In this document: positions 1 through 6,729 of the stretch, piece after piece | Layout of the letters: each line of letters opens with the position of its first letter | Numbering within the stretch: position 1 is the first letter of the stretch | NCBI GenBank assembly: GCA_002384205.1 | Contig: DGBH01000057.1 | Span: 1 to 13,406, forward strand | DNA from: Bacteroidetes bacterium UBA4009 | Lineage (GTDB): Bacteria > Bacteroidota > Bacteroidia > NS11-12g > UBA9320 | Reading direction: 5' to 3' | DNA: 13,406 nucleotides | Notes under the pieces: generated by a model | Seen by the model: only the letters and a program-made list of their open reading frames with translations | Databases searched by the model: none | What the model was told of the DNA's origin: nothing | Translations under genes and position numbers: made by a program

Positions 1-2
1 TA

Positions 3-230
3 TCTGGTGCGCTTTTTGATCTTGGCGTCTCGTCGCCCCAGCTCGATATGGCTGATCGTGGTTTTTCATATCGCAATTCTGGACCACTTGACATGCGCAT
101 GGATACCAGACAGCAACTGAAGGCTTCGGACGTGGTGAATTCTTGCGACGTAGAACAACTGACACATGTTTTGAGAAATAATGCAGACGAGCGATTTGCT
201 TACCGGATTAGTAAAGCAATTGTTGCTGCT
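3..230 (+). pseudogene. rsmH: Internal fragment of rsmH (mraW), 16S rRNA m4C1402 methyltransferase
   Basis: The translation carries RsmH hallmarks: LFDLGVSSPQLD, then the near-invariant GFSYRNSGPLDMRMDT, then ASDVVN and DERFAYRISKAIVAA, which match the region after the SAM-binding motifs and the start of the inserted helical domain. RsmH methylates N4 of C1402 in 16S rRNA using SAM. Only about 76 residues of a roughly 300-residue enzyme are present: the N-terminus lies off the window, and the C-terminal part, which should continue with a REN/RPI-like stretch, is replaced by OmpA sequence after base 230. The wording (FDLGVSSPQLD, ERFAYRISKAIVAA) resembles actinobacterial RsmH more than Bacteroidetes RsmH. 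Hand-counted GC is 108/230 (47%) against 180/507 (35.5%) for the rest of the frame. It cannot be catalytically complete. Confidence 0.8.
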
Positions 231-737
231 TATTACTACATAGATGATGTGACTGTTTATGAAATGGATGAGGATACACCGTGTGAATGCAATTCTAATG
301 CAGTAGAAGAAGATTATTCGACTTTGATTTACCAAAAACAAATTAACATTGATGAATCGAAAAGCACACTAAAACAAATCGTTGAGGCACAGCAAATATT
401 CTTCGGATTTGGACAAGATGAATTAACATCTCAGTCTAAATTATCTCTTGATGCCATTGCTAAAGTGATGATTGCTAATCCATCTGTTCGACTTCAAATA
501 AACGGACATTCTGATGTTATGGAAGATGAAGTAGGCGCTGAGAAAGCAGAATATTCTAGCATGGACGGTAAGCGAGTAGCAGCTGTTATTGAATATCTGA
601 ATTCAAAAAGTGTTTCTTCAACCCGTTTGATAGCATCGAATCAAGGCTCAGATATTGAATATGCTGAGATTGTAGAGTCTGATGACGAAGAAGTGAAGCA
701 AGCAAAAAATAGAAGAGTTGAGTTTATCCTAAGATAA
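3..737 (+). CDS. Chimeric open frame: rsmH fragment fused in frame to the C-terminal part of an OmpA-family protein (5' partial)
   Basis: The frame is open from base 3; the first ATG (base 48) lies inside the rsmH-like part, so it is probably not a true start. From about base 231 (residue 62, counting the ATG at 48 as 1) the protein changes to a Bacteroidetes OmpA-family protein. The YYYIDDVTV stretch is the last strand of the jelly-roll-like domain that usually precedes the OmpA domain. A short Cys-containing linker (TPCECN, 77-82) follows, then an OmpA_C/MotB-like peptidoglycan-binding domain at about 115-229, with HSD at 154-156 and the terminal NRRVEF at 221-226. The usual NxxLSxxRA helix is replaced by a divergent YSSMDGKRV. 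Native relatives would carry a signal peptide and roughly 200 further N-terminal residues, missing here. Known for the family: non-covalent anchoring of the outer membrane to peptidoglycan. The OmpA domain call is firm; whether the fused protein exists is doubtful. Confidence 0.72.
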   Translation, partial: SGALFDLGVSSPQLDMADRGFSYRNSGPLDMRMDTRQQLKASDVVNSCDVEQLTHVLRNNADERFAYRISKAIVAAYYYIDDVTVYEMDEDTPCECNSNAVEEDYSTLIYQKQINIDESKSTLKQIVEAQQIFFGFGQDELTSQSKLSLDAIAKVMIANPSVRLQINGHSDVMEDEVGAEKAEYSSMDGKRVAAVIEYLNSKSVSSTRLIASNQGSDIEYAEIVESDDEEVKQAKNRRVEFILR

Positions 738-755
738 ATTACATATAATTTCAAG

Positions 756-793
756 AAGCCATTTCGTTTCAATAGAGAGAAATGGCTTTTTTT
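756..793 (+). terminator. Rho-independent terminator after the OmpA-family frame
   Basis: A perfect 10-bp inverted repeat (AAGCCATTTC at 756-765, GAAATGGCTT at 779-788) encloses a 13-base loop, and the distal arm runs into a T run (787-793). It lies 18 bases after the stop codon at 735-737. The T run is on the plus-strand side only, so it suits the plus-strand gene better than the converging maf operon. Confidence 0.88.
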
Positions 794-822
794 ATGCCGA
801 GTATTTTTTTCTGTGATAAGGA

Positions 823-1401
823 TTATCCCCAGTTTTTAAGAACTTGATACAGCTTCTGAACGGGAAGTCCCATGACATTATAATAAGAACCTTCTAGTTT
901 CTCGATAGCCATCATGCCAATCCACTCTTGAACGCCATAAGAACCAGCTTTATCATACGGTTCGTAGTTATCTAAATAGTAATCGATTTCTTCCGCAGAT
1001 AGATTAGCAAAGTACACGTGAGTCGAATCTGAAAAGGAATGGAATTCATTTCGGGTTCCCAAAGCAACGCCGGTAATAACAGTGTGTTTTTGACCTGAAA
1101 GCTTTTGAAGCATTTGTTTGCCGTCTTTCTTGTCTTTTGGTTTTTCGAGTATGGTTTTATCCAAAACGACAACTGTATCACTGCATATGATTAATTCGTC
1201 ATCTTTAGAATTAGAAATCAGAGCTTTCCATTTTTGGGTTGCTACATATTCAGCAATTTTTGGAATAGGCATATTCGAAGGGAAGCTCTCATCAATATCA
1301 GCTACCCGAACTTCAAAGGGTATATCCAATCCAGCCAATAGTTTTTTTCTTCTCGGAGATTGCGAACCTAAAATGATCGTGTGATTCTTGATTACATCCA
1401 T
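823..1401 (-). CDS. maf: Maf-family nucleoside triphosphate pyrophosphatase
   Basis: A 192-residue Maf/HAM1-fold protein that hydrolyses non-canonical or excess nucleoside triphosphates to monophosphate and pyrophosphate in the cytoplasm; close homologues prefer dTTP/UTP. Visible motifs: the N-terminal phosphate-binding GSQSPRRKKLL (12-22), IDESF (36-40), the ICSDTVV segment with catalytic Asp75, EKP (86-88), GQKHTVITGVAL (103-114), DKAGSYGVQ (150-158), and EGSYYNVMGLP (170-180). Length is normal for the family. The ATG at 1401 is chosen because the Maf fold starts immediately after it; a longer frame starting at 1458 would add 19 residues without family character. It overlaps the upstream prenyltransferase gene by 10 bases, implying translational coupling, and is the last gene of the five-gene operon. 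No convincing minus-strand terminator follows. Confidence 0.93.
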   Translation of the reverse strand: MDVIKNHTIILGSQSPRRKKLLAGLDIPFEVRVADIDESFPSNMPIPKIAEYVATQKWKALISNSKDDELIICSDTVVVLDKTILEKPKDKKDGKQMLQKLSGQKHTVITGVALGTRNEFHSFSDSTHVYFANLSAEEIDYYLDNYEPYDKAGSYGVQEWIGMMAIEKLEGSYYNVMGLPVQKLYQVLKNWG

Positions 1402-2378
1402 AGCAAGTACCAATAAAGAGAAGTGATAACTCCGCTGACCATAGCATATTTTACCCATTGGTCCGCCTTTAAAAATCCAGTTTTTGTCGTTGCTCGTATT
1501 GTGAGACCAATTGCTACAAAATCCATAAGTAAGGAAATGATGACTGGCATAAATATCAGTATTTGATCCACTAAACCGAAATCATTCTTAGGTTGATGGA
1601 ATAAAAACAGAACAGTAAACAATACTAATGGAAGAAGTAAAAGTACCACAATCCAAATCTTTGAAACCTTCACGCCGTATTGTATGGGCAAAGTCTTCGC
1701 AGAAATCATTTGATCGCCTTTGATATCTTCTACGTCTTTGATGATTTCTCTTGCAAAGTTATTTACAAAAGCAAAAAAGGCGAGTAGCCATATGAAATAA
1801 CCATGATTAAGCAACGAAATCAGCCAATATTCGAAAGCTGTTGAATATATTTCTGGTTCAATGATATCTACGCTACCTTGAACATAAAAATGGACCCCAC
1901 ATAAAATAGGCACCAAAGCAGTTAGTCCGGCGATTAAAAAATTCCCGATGATAGGTTTCTTCTTCAAAAAGAGACTATACAACCACAGGGCGTTCATCGT
2001 CAATAAATGAATAAAGACATACCAAAAGGTTTCGTAACGCACACTCAAATAAACTGCTATTGCAAAAGCCATAAAGTTCAAGCCAGAATGGATAAGAATA
2101 GCCCAGCGACTATTGATATATTTCCCAATAATGACACGCTTAGGTTTGTTGATCCTGTCTGCTCTCACATCAAAATAATCATTGATAACATTTCCGCCAG
2201 CTGCTATCATCATAGTCGAGAGAACGAGTAAGAAGAAATTCAATTCCTCACCATTTTGCCCTAAAAATTGGACACAGTAAATCTTTTCATACGTCAATAT
2301 AAACAGACGCACACTATACATCGTCAGTGCAATGATGAGTAAGTTAATAGGACGAATGAGTAGGAGGAAGCCTTTCAT
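1392..2378 (-). CDS. UbiA-family membrane prenyltransferase (geranylgeranylglycerol-phosphate geranylgeranyltransferase-like)
   Basis: A 328-residue polytopic inner-membrane protein with about eight or nine hydrophobic segments. Both Asp-rich prenyl-diphosphate/Mg2+ motifs of the UbiA superfamily are present: NDYFDVRAD at 66-74 and KDVEDIKGD at 214-222. UbiA enzymes transfer a polyprenyl group from its diphosphate to an acceptor (quinone ring, haem, chlorophyll or glycerol phosphate). Bacteroidetes members of this type are commonly annotated as geranylgeranylglycerol-phosphate geranylgeranyltransferases, but the acceptor cannot be read from the sequence. There are no quinone or haem pathway neighbours to help. 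Its ATG directly abuts the stop codon of the upstream porE-like gene, and its end overlaps maf by 10 bases, so it is co-transcribed with both. The start is supported by a short charged N-terminus leading straight into the first membrane helix. Confidence 0.88.
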   Translation of the reverse strand: MKGFLLLIRPINLLIIALTMYSVRLFILTYEKIYCVQFLGQNGEELNFFLLVLSTMMIAAGGNVINDYFDVRADRINKPKRVIIGKYINSRWAILIHSGLNFMAFAIAVYLSVRYETFWYVFIHLLTMNALWLYSLFLKKKPIIGNFLIAGLTALVPILCGVHFYVQGSVDIIEPEIYSTAFEYWLISLLNHGYFIWLLAFFAFVNNFAREIIKDVEDIKGDQMISAKTLPIQYGVKVSKIWIVVLLLLPLVLFTVLFLFHQPKNDFGLVDQILIFMPVIISLLMDFVAIGLTIRATTKTGFLKADQWVKYAMVSGVITSLYWYLLWM

Positions 2379-4391
2379 TTATTTAATGATTTTGTATTCC
2401 GTACGTCTGTTTTTTTGATGCGCGACTTCAATCGCTTTTGCGTCAGTAAGTTTAGCTATTTCCGCGTCGGAAACAACATTCTTCGTTTCGCCATATCCTT
2501 TGTAGGACAATCTTGTTTTGTTTAATCCTTTCGCAACGAGGCAATCATATACCGATTGAGCTCTTTCTGTTGATAATTTCATGTTTTCGCCAGCATCTCC
2601 ACGAGTATCGGTATGGCCACCAATTTCAATCTTCAACAACGGATTCGTCGCTAAAAACTCACGCAATTTCTCTAATTCAATGTAGGATTCAGGTCGCAAT
2701 GTGGCTTTGTTTAAGTCATAAAACACATTGTTCAATACAATTGGTTGCGAACTTGAAATTGGAATCAACGGAACATCCATGTGAAAAGCTTCTTGACCAT
2801 CTGGATCTTTCATATCGAAGGTTTGAGAGAAGAAACTATAATTCGGATAACTCACATTCAATGCATATTTCTTGTTGACAGGAAGTGATACCACAAATTC
2901 CCCAGTTAAGCTATCTGCTTCAGAATACACGACTTCTTTTCCATTTTCTAAATCAATCAATTTGAATTTGCCAGGAAGCGGACGTTTTGTATCTGCGTCA
3001 AACACCAACCCTTCAAAATAAATAGTTTTCGTCGGTTTTAGGTGATCAGGCATTGGGAAATAGTAGATGTCTAATCCGCCATAGCCACCTTCGCGATCAC
3101 TTGCAAAAAACCCGATTTCTCCATCAGCGGAAACCATCAACGAGTTTTCATCATATTTTGTGTTTATCGGATAACCAAGGTTAATTGCTTTTCCCCAATT
3201 TCCACTCGCGTCCAATCTGCTCACAAACAAGTCAGAACCGCCCATTCCAGCATGACCTCTCGATCCAAAATACAGCGTTTTCCCATCGGGGTGAATCAAA
3301 ACAGATTCTTCTGCTTCTGGTGTATTAACCGCAGATGGTAACATTTCAGCTCGGGACCATGTTCCATCCGCCTGCATTTTACTCACATAAATATCACCTT
3401 GTTTGGTGCCTTCTCTGCCACGAATTCCTCGAATAAAATACAGGGTTTTACCGTCTGAAGATAAAGAGGGCTGAGTTTCCCAATGAAATGAATTTACTTT
3501 TCCTAAAATGTTTTGAGGATTCGTCCATCTATTTCCTAAACGTTTGGTGTAGAACAAGTCGCAACTACCATAGCCGTTTCTGTTTTCACCATAATAGCCT
3601 TCATATTCCTCGCAGGCCACAAAGATAAGTGATCTTCCATCTGGAGCCAGTGTTGGTGCGCCTTCATTGGCAATAGTATTTATATTGGATGGCATTGGAA
3701 TAGCCGTTTTCCATTTATTGTCTTCACCTAAACATGAAATGTAAAAGTCTTCATGTTGGTTTCCGTTAATCCGATCATCCTTAATTCTTCTTGTGAAGAG
3801 TATCGTTTTTCCATCAACGGTTATAGTTGGGAAATATTCTGGATTAGATGTATTGATTCCAGGACCGATGTTCACCGGGTCAAACTTCACTGGATTCTTC
3901 ATGGCTTCAATGGCAAACAAGTTATTGGCTTGCATAGACATAGCCTTGCTTTGCAATTCAGGATTGGCCATTTGGAACTTCATGAATTGATCTATCCTTT
4001 TGTTGCTTTCCTCAAACTGACTATTTTCGCTCAACAAGTTCGCCAAAAAAAAATACTCGCTTCCTGTTCCCGAAATATTAGGGTTCAGTCTTATGGCTTC
4101 TTCTAAATGATAGATTGCAGGAGCATTTTGACCGATATTTTCATAGAATTCACTTATGGTACCGTGAGCTTCGAAAAAATTAGGTTCTCGATTCAAAGCT
4201 TTTTTAATTAATACTATTCCACCACGGAAATCGGGTCCGCCCGTTTGTGGATCGCGAGCCGCTCGAGGTTGATTGAATCCTTCTTCGAATAATTTGACTG
4301 CTTTCTTGTCAGAAACGGAGTATTTCTGCTGAGCTGCGCCGCACGAAGCGAAAAGAAAGAATGTGAGAGTTATAAAAAATAGGTTTTTCAT
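2379..4391 (-). CDS. porE: PorE-like T9SS outer-membrane lipoprotein (TPR, beta-propeller, CRD, OmpA domain)
   Basis: A 670-residue lipoprotein with a signal peptide ending in the lipobox LFASC (Cys17). Domain order: helical TPR-like repeats at about 30-150; WD40/PD40-like beta-propeller blades at about 185-447, each built round a DGKTLYF-type turn (193-199, 251-257, 313-319, 369-375, 423-429); a carboxypeptidase-regulatory-like beta domain at about 456-545; and a C-terminal OmpA domain at about 550-670, with HTDTRGD at 593-599 and NRRTEYKI at 661-668. This order and length match PorE of Porphyromonas gingivalis, the T9SS part thought to tie the outer-membrane machinery to peptidoglycan. Asp595 and the Arg in the NRR motif are the expected diaminopimelate-binding positions. 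It sits 1 base after queE and abuts the UbiA-family gene. The orthology call is inferred from architecture; a paralogous OmpA/PD40 lipoprotein is the alternative. Confidence 0.82.
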   Translation of the reverse strand: MKNLFFITLTFFLFASCGAAQQKYSVSDKKAVKLFEEGFNQPRAARDPQTGGPDFRGGIVLIKKALNREPNFFEAHGTISEFYENIGQNAPAIYHLEEAIRLNPNISGTGSEYFFLANLLSENSQFEESNKRIDQFMKFQMANPELQSKAMSMQANNLFAIEAMKNPVKFDPVNIGPGINTSNPEYFPTITVDGKTILFTRRIKDDRINGNQHEDFYISCLGEDNKWKTAIPMPSNINTIANEGAPTLAPDGRSLIFVACEEYEGYYGENRNGYGSCDLFYTKRLGNRWTNPQNILGKVNSFHWETQPSLSSDGKTLYFIRGIRGREGTKQGDIYVSKMQADGTWSRAEMLPSAVNTPEAEESVLIHPDGKTLYFGSRGHAGMGGSDLFVSRLDASGNWGKAINLGYPINTKYDENSLMVSADGEIGFFASDREGGYGGLDIYYFPMPDHLKPTKTIYFEGLVFDADTKRPLPGKFKLIDLENGKEVVYSEADSLTGEFVVSLPVNKKYALNVSYPNYSFFSQTFDMKDPDGQEAFHMDVPLIPISSSQPIVLNNVFYDLNKATLRPESYIELEKLREFLATNPLLKIEIGGHTDTRGDAGENMKLSTERAQSVYDCLVAKGLNKTRLSYKGYGETKNVVSDAEIAKLTDAKAIEVAHQKNRRTEYKIIK

Positions 4392-4392
4392 G

Positions 4393-4992
4393 TTATGGTA
4401 TTTGCATGAATTTATGCGTTTGTAGCGATATTTTCCACTTTGGATTCGCTTTTATATAATCAATTATGGGTTGCAAAAATCGGTCCTGTTTTGACCATTC
4501 TGGTTGCAAGAACAGTTCACAATTAGCATTTACTCGAGTTGCATGCGTTTCTGCCCATTCGAAATCGGACGGGTGAGCGATAATCACTTTTAACTCGTTT
4601 GCTTTTGAATAGGCCTCCTCCACAGGTGCTTTGAATTTTTTAGGAGAAAAACAATACCAATCTATTTCTCCTTTTAAAGGATAACATCCTGATGTTTCTA
4701 TGGCAATTTCTTTTCCTTCCTTCTTTAGCTTTTGGGTCAAAAAGGTTAAGTCGTACATCGCTGGTTCGCCACCAGTAATTACCACGAAATCGGCGCTAGT
4801 TTGAAAAACAGGTGAAACAATCTCATTTAAATCCACCAAGGGATGTTTATTGCTATCCCAACTGTCTTTTACATCACACCATACGCAGCCTACGTCACAA
4901 CCACCCAATCTAATAAAAAAGGCAGATTGACCGGTGTACACTCCTTCACCTTGAATAGAGTAGAAATATTCCATCACTGGGAATGCTTTCAT
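4393..4992 (-). CDS. queE: 7-carboxy-7-deazaguanine synthase QueE (radical SAM)
   Basis: A 199-residue radical SAM enzyme converting 6-carboxy-5,6,7,8-tetrahydropterin into 7-carboxy-7-deazaguanine, the committed step towards preQ0 and queuosine in tRNA. Visible motifs: YSIQGEGVYTGQ at 11-22, the cluster-binding CxxxCxxC at Cys32, Cys36 and Cys39, and the SAM-contacting GGEP at 74-77. The C-terminal part has the LQPEWS and SLQTHKFMQIP signatures of QueE. Length is normal. The start overlaps the folD stop by four bases (ATGA), so the two are translationally coupled; the porE-like gene follows 1 base after its stop. Other queuosine genes (queC, queD, queF) are absent from the window, and no preQ1 riboswitch is seen upstream of the operon. 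Confidence 0.96.
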   Translation of the reverse strand: MKAFPVMEYFYSIQGEGVYTGQSAFFIRLGGCDVGCVWCDVKDSWDSNKHPLVDLNEIVSPVFQTSADFVVITGGEPAMYDLTFLTQKLKKEGKEIAIETSGCYPLKGEIDWYCFSPKKFKAPVEEAYSKANELKVIIAHPSDFEWAETHATRVNANCELFLQPEWSKQDRFLQPIIDYIKANPKWKISLQTHKFMQIP

Positions 4993-5870
4993 AAACCTTG
5001 TTTCTTTTTATAGCTTTTAAGCGTGTTGAAAAGCAAACCATATCTAGTCATGGGGCCAACACCTCCTGGCACAGGGGTTATGGCGCTGCATTGTGATTTT
5101 ACCGCGTTATAATCTACATCACCCATAAGCTCATAGCCTTTTTCGTTGTCACTATCTACTCGGGTAATTCCCACATCAATTACTACGGCTCCAGGTTTTA
5201 TCATATCTCCTTTTAAAAACTCCGGAATACCTACCGCTACAATTACAATATCTGCCATTTGGGTATACATGGCAATATCTTTAGTATATCTGTGGCAAAG
5301 GGTTACGGTGCACTCACCAGGATTACCACCGCGGCTCATTAATATGCTCATGGGTCTACCCACTATGTTGCTTCTGCCTATTACTACACAGTGTTTTCCT
5401 TTGGTTTCAATGCCATATTCCTCTAATAATTTAATCACACCAAATGGAGTTGCCGATATATACGTATCCTCATTCTTGGTAAGTTTACCTACACTAATGG
5501 TATGAAAACCATCTACATCTATTTCAGGATTGATTGCTTCCGTAATTTTAGTCGCATCAATATGTTTCGGAAGTGGCAACTGCACAATAAGACCGTCGAT
5601 ATCCGCATTCTCATTAATAGACTGTATTAACTTCTGTAAATCTGCTTCTGAAGTATCTGCAGGAAGCCTATGAACACTTGAGTAGAAACCCACATATTCA
5701 CAGTCTTTCTCCTTACTATTTACGTAAGTTTTGCTTGCGCCATCTTCACCTACCAGTATAGCTGCAAGATGGGGGGATCTTAATCCTTTCGCACGTAGTG
5801 AATCTACTTCGGCTCTAATATCGCCTCTAAGTTTTAATGCGAGGGATTTCCCATCTAAGATTGTTGTCAT
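4989..5870 (-). CDS. folD: Bifunctional methylenetetrahydrofolate dehydrogenase / methenyltetrahydrofolate cyclohydrolase FolD
   Basis: A 293-residue cytoplasmic enzyme interconverting 5,10-methylene-, 5,10-methenyl- and 10-formyl-tetrahydrofolate with NADP+, supplying one-carbon units for purines and fMet-tRNA. Visible: TYVNSKEKDCEYVG at 48-61 with the YxxxK pair Tyr49/Lys53, QLPLPKHID at 97-105, DVDGFH at 118-123, the NADP-binding VIGRSNIVGRPMS at 163-175, and the C-terminal PVPGGVGPMT at 266-275. Length and motifs are complete, so it should be active. It is the first gene of the five-gene minus-strand operon and overlaps queE by four bases. A TATTTTTG box lies 7 bases before its ATG. Methenyl-THF chemistry and pterin-derived queuosine precursors both draw on the GTP-derived pterin pool, a plausible but unproven reason for the folD-queE pairing. 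Confidence 0.97.
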   Translation of the reverse strand: MTTILDGKSLALKLRGDIRAEVDSLRAKGLRSPHLAAILVGEDGASKTYVNSKEKDCEYVGFYSSVHRLPADTSEADLQKLIQSINENADIDGLIVQLPLPKHIDATKITEAINPEIDVDGFHTISVGKLTKNEDTYISATPFGVIKLLEEYGIETKGKHCVVIGRSNIVGRPMSILMSRGGNPGECTVTLCHRYTKDIAMYTQMADIVIVAVGIPEFLKGDMIKPGAVVIDVGITRVDSDNEKGYELMGDVDYNAVKSQCSAITPVPGGVGPMTRYGLLFNTLKSYKKKQGL

Positions 5871-5877
5871 GAGCGGT

Positions 5878-5885
5878 CAAAAATA
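5878..5885 (-). promoter_or_regulatory. Candidate -7 box (TATTTTTG) of the folD operon promoter
   Basis: Read on the minus strand this is TATTTTTG, an exact match to the Bacteroidetes sigma -7 consensus TAnnTTTG, ending 7 bases before the folD start. It would give a very short leader. No TTG is found at the usual 17-22 base spacing, so the call rests on one box. Confidence 0.45.
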
Positions 5886-5895
5886 TAGAATATTA

Positions 5896-5921
5896 TTACC
5901 ATTGAGAAGAGTTGATGGTAA
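5896..5921. promoter_or_regulatory. Inverted repeat upstream of folD, possible operator
   Basis: TTACCAT (5896-5902) and ATGGTAA (5915-5921) form a perfect 7-bp inverted repeat with a 12-base spacer, 26-51 bases upstream of the folD start and beyond the TATTTTTG box, covering the place where a -33 contact would fall. The geometry suits a dimeric repressor. No regulator gene is nearby, and a chance repeat in AT-rich DNA is possible. Confidence 0.35.
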
Positions 5922-5993
5922 CTTAAACATATTTTTGTCAATAATACACCTTGACTTCTCGTATCTAACAAAAAAGGCATTCACTTTTTCATG

Positions 5994-6023
5994 TTGATAT
6001 ACCTGAGAAGATTTATACTTTTG
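5994..6023 (+). promoter_or_regulatory. Bacteroidetes-type promoter for the lipoprotein / S8 peptidase pair
   Basis: TTG at 5994-5996 and TACTTTTG at 6016-6023 are separated by 19 bases. This fits both parts of the Bacteroidetes primary-sigma promoter (TTG near -33, TAnnTTTG near -7). Transcription should begin near 6028-6030, leaving a leader of about 22 bases before the ATG at 6052. Confidence 0.78.
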
Positions 6024-6051
6024 AACTATTCATTGCTTCGTTAAAAACTAT

Positions 6052-6729
6052 ATGATATTAAGATATCTTAAATACCAATTAATTAGTGCATGTGTTGTTA
6101 TGATGAGCTGCAACTCTATAGAAGAGCCCATAGCTATGCCTGGCACAAGCTATTACCCGCTTGAAATGGGCAAATTTATTACCTATTCTGTAACCGAATA
6201 CTCCCATGACGCATTTCGAAAAGAAACGGACACCACATACTTTTGGCAAAAAGAGTTGTTAGAAGATACTTTTACGGATATTTCAGGCTCTTTAGTATAT
6301 AAAATGGCATTAAGCATATCCAAAGATTCTGGCAAAAATTGGAGATTTGATTCTTATGCAATCGTAGAAAAAGATAGCAATTCTGCTATTCGAACTGAGA
6401 ACAATACCCGTAAGACTATATTATCTTTTCCCTTTCGTGAACTGAAGACATGGGACGTAAATGCACTTAACAATCAAGATTTACAATTGGCCAAAATAAA
6501 GAATATAGAAAAAAGTATGACTACTATTTTAGGAATGCAATTCGCTAAAAGTGTTCAGCTAGAACTAAGCAACCAAGTAGACCCTATTTTAACGAATATA
6601 GAAAACGAAGTGTATGCAGAAGGTGTAGGCCTTATAGAACGAAAGTATGCATACATTGAAACTCAACCGGGCAAGTATAAAAGTGGAATGGAATATGTTA
6701 AGACTATTTATGAAACGAATTGGGAGTAG
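6052..6729 (+). CDS. Predicted lipoprotein of unknown function
   Basis: A 225-residue protein with a lipoprotein signal peptide: a basic N-terminus, a hydrophobic stretch at about 9-18, and a lipobox-like MMSC with Cys20 as the probable lipidation site. Next comes YYPLEMGKFITYSVTEYSHD, a beginning typical of uncharacterised Bacteroidetes surface lipoproteins that fold as beta-rich modules. No catalytic motif or named domain could be recognised. It follows a good promoter. An A-rich stretch (GTTAAAAACTAT) precedes the ATG instead of a Shine-Dalgarno site, as is usual in this phylum. Its 3' end overlaps the S8 peptidase start by 20 bases, so the two are very likely co-expressed. A role as a partner or anchor of the peptidase is conceivable from position only. 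Confidence 0.8.
   Translation: MILRYLKYQLISACVVMMSCNSIEEPIAMPGTSYYPLEMGKFITYSVTEYSHDAFRKETDTTYFWQKELLEDTFTDISGSLVYKMALSISKDSGKNWRFDSYAIVEKDSNSAIRTENNTRKTILSFPFRELKTWDVNALNNQDLQLAKIKNIEKSMTTILGMQFAKSVQLELSNQVDPILTNIENEVYAEGVGLIERKYAYIETQPGKYKSGMEYVKTIYETNWE

Noticed and set aside
1401..1458. Longer start for maf at 1458
   Set aside because: The extra 19 residues have no Maf character and would lengthen the overlap with the prenyltransferase gene to 67 bases; the ATG at 1401 begins directly before the conserved fold.
3753..4106. Open frame antisense to the porE-like gene
   Set aside because: It has no recognisable domain, promoter or start context, and the opposite strand carries a well-supported gene.
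5440..5460. FolD has SATPFG where Escherichia coli FolD has a PCTP-type motif
   Set aside because: ATP(F/N)G-type variants at this place are common in Bacteroidetes FolD; other active-site motifs are intact.
6647..6709. Longer start for the S8 peptidase at 6647
   Set aside because: It would place 21 residues before a clear signal peptide and overlap the lipoprotein gene by 83 bases.
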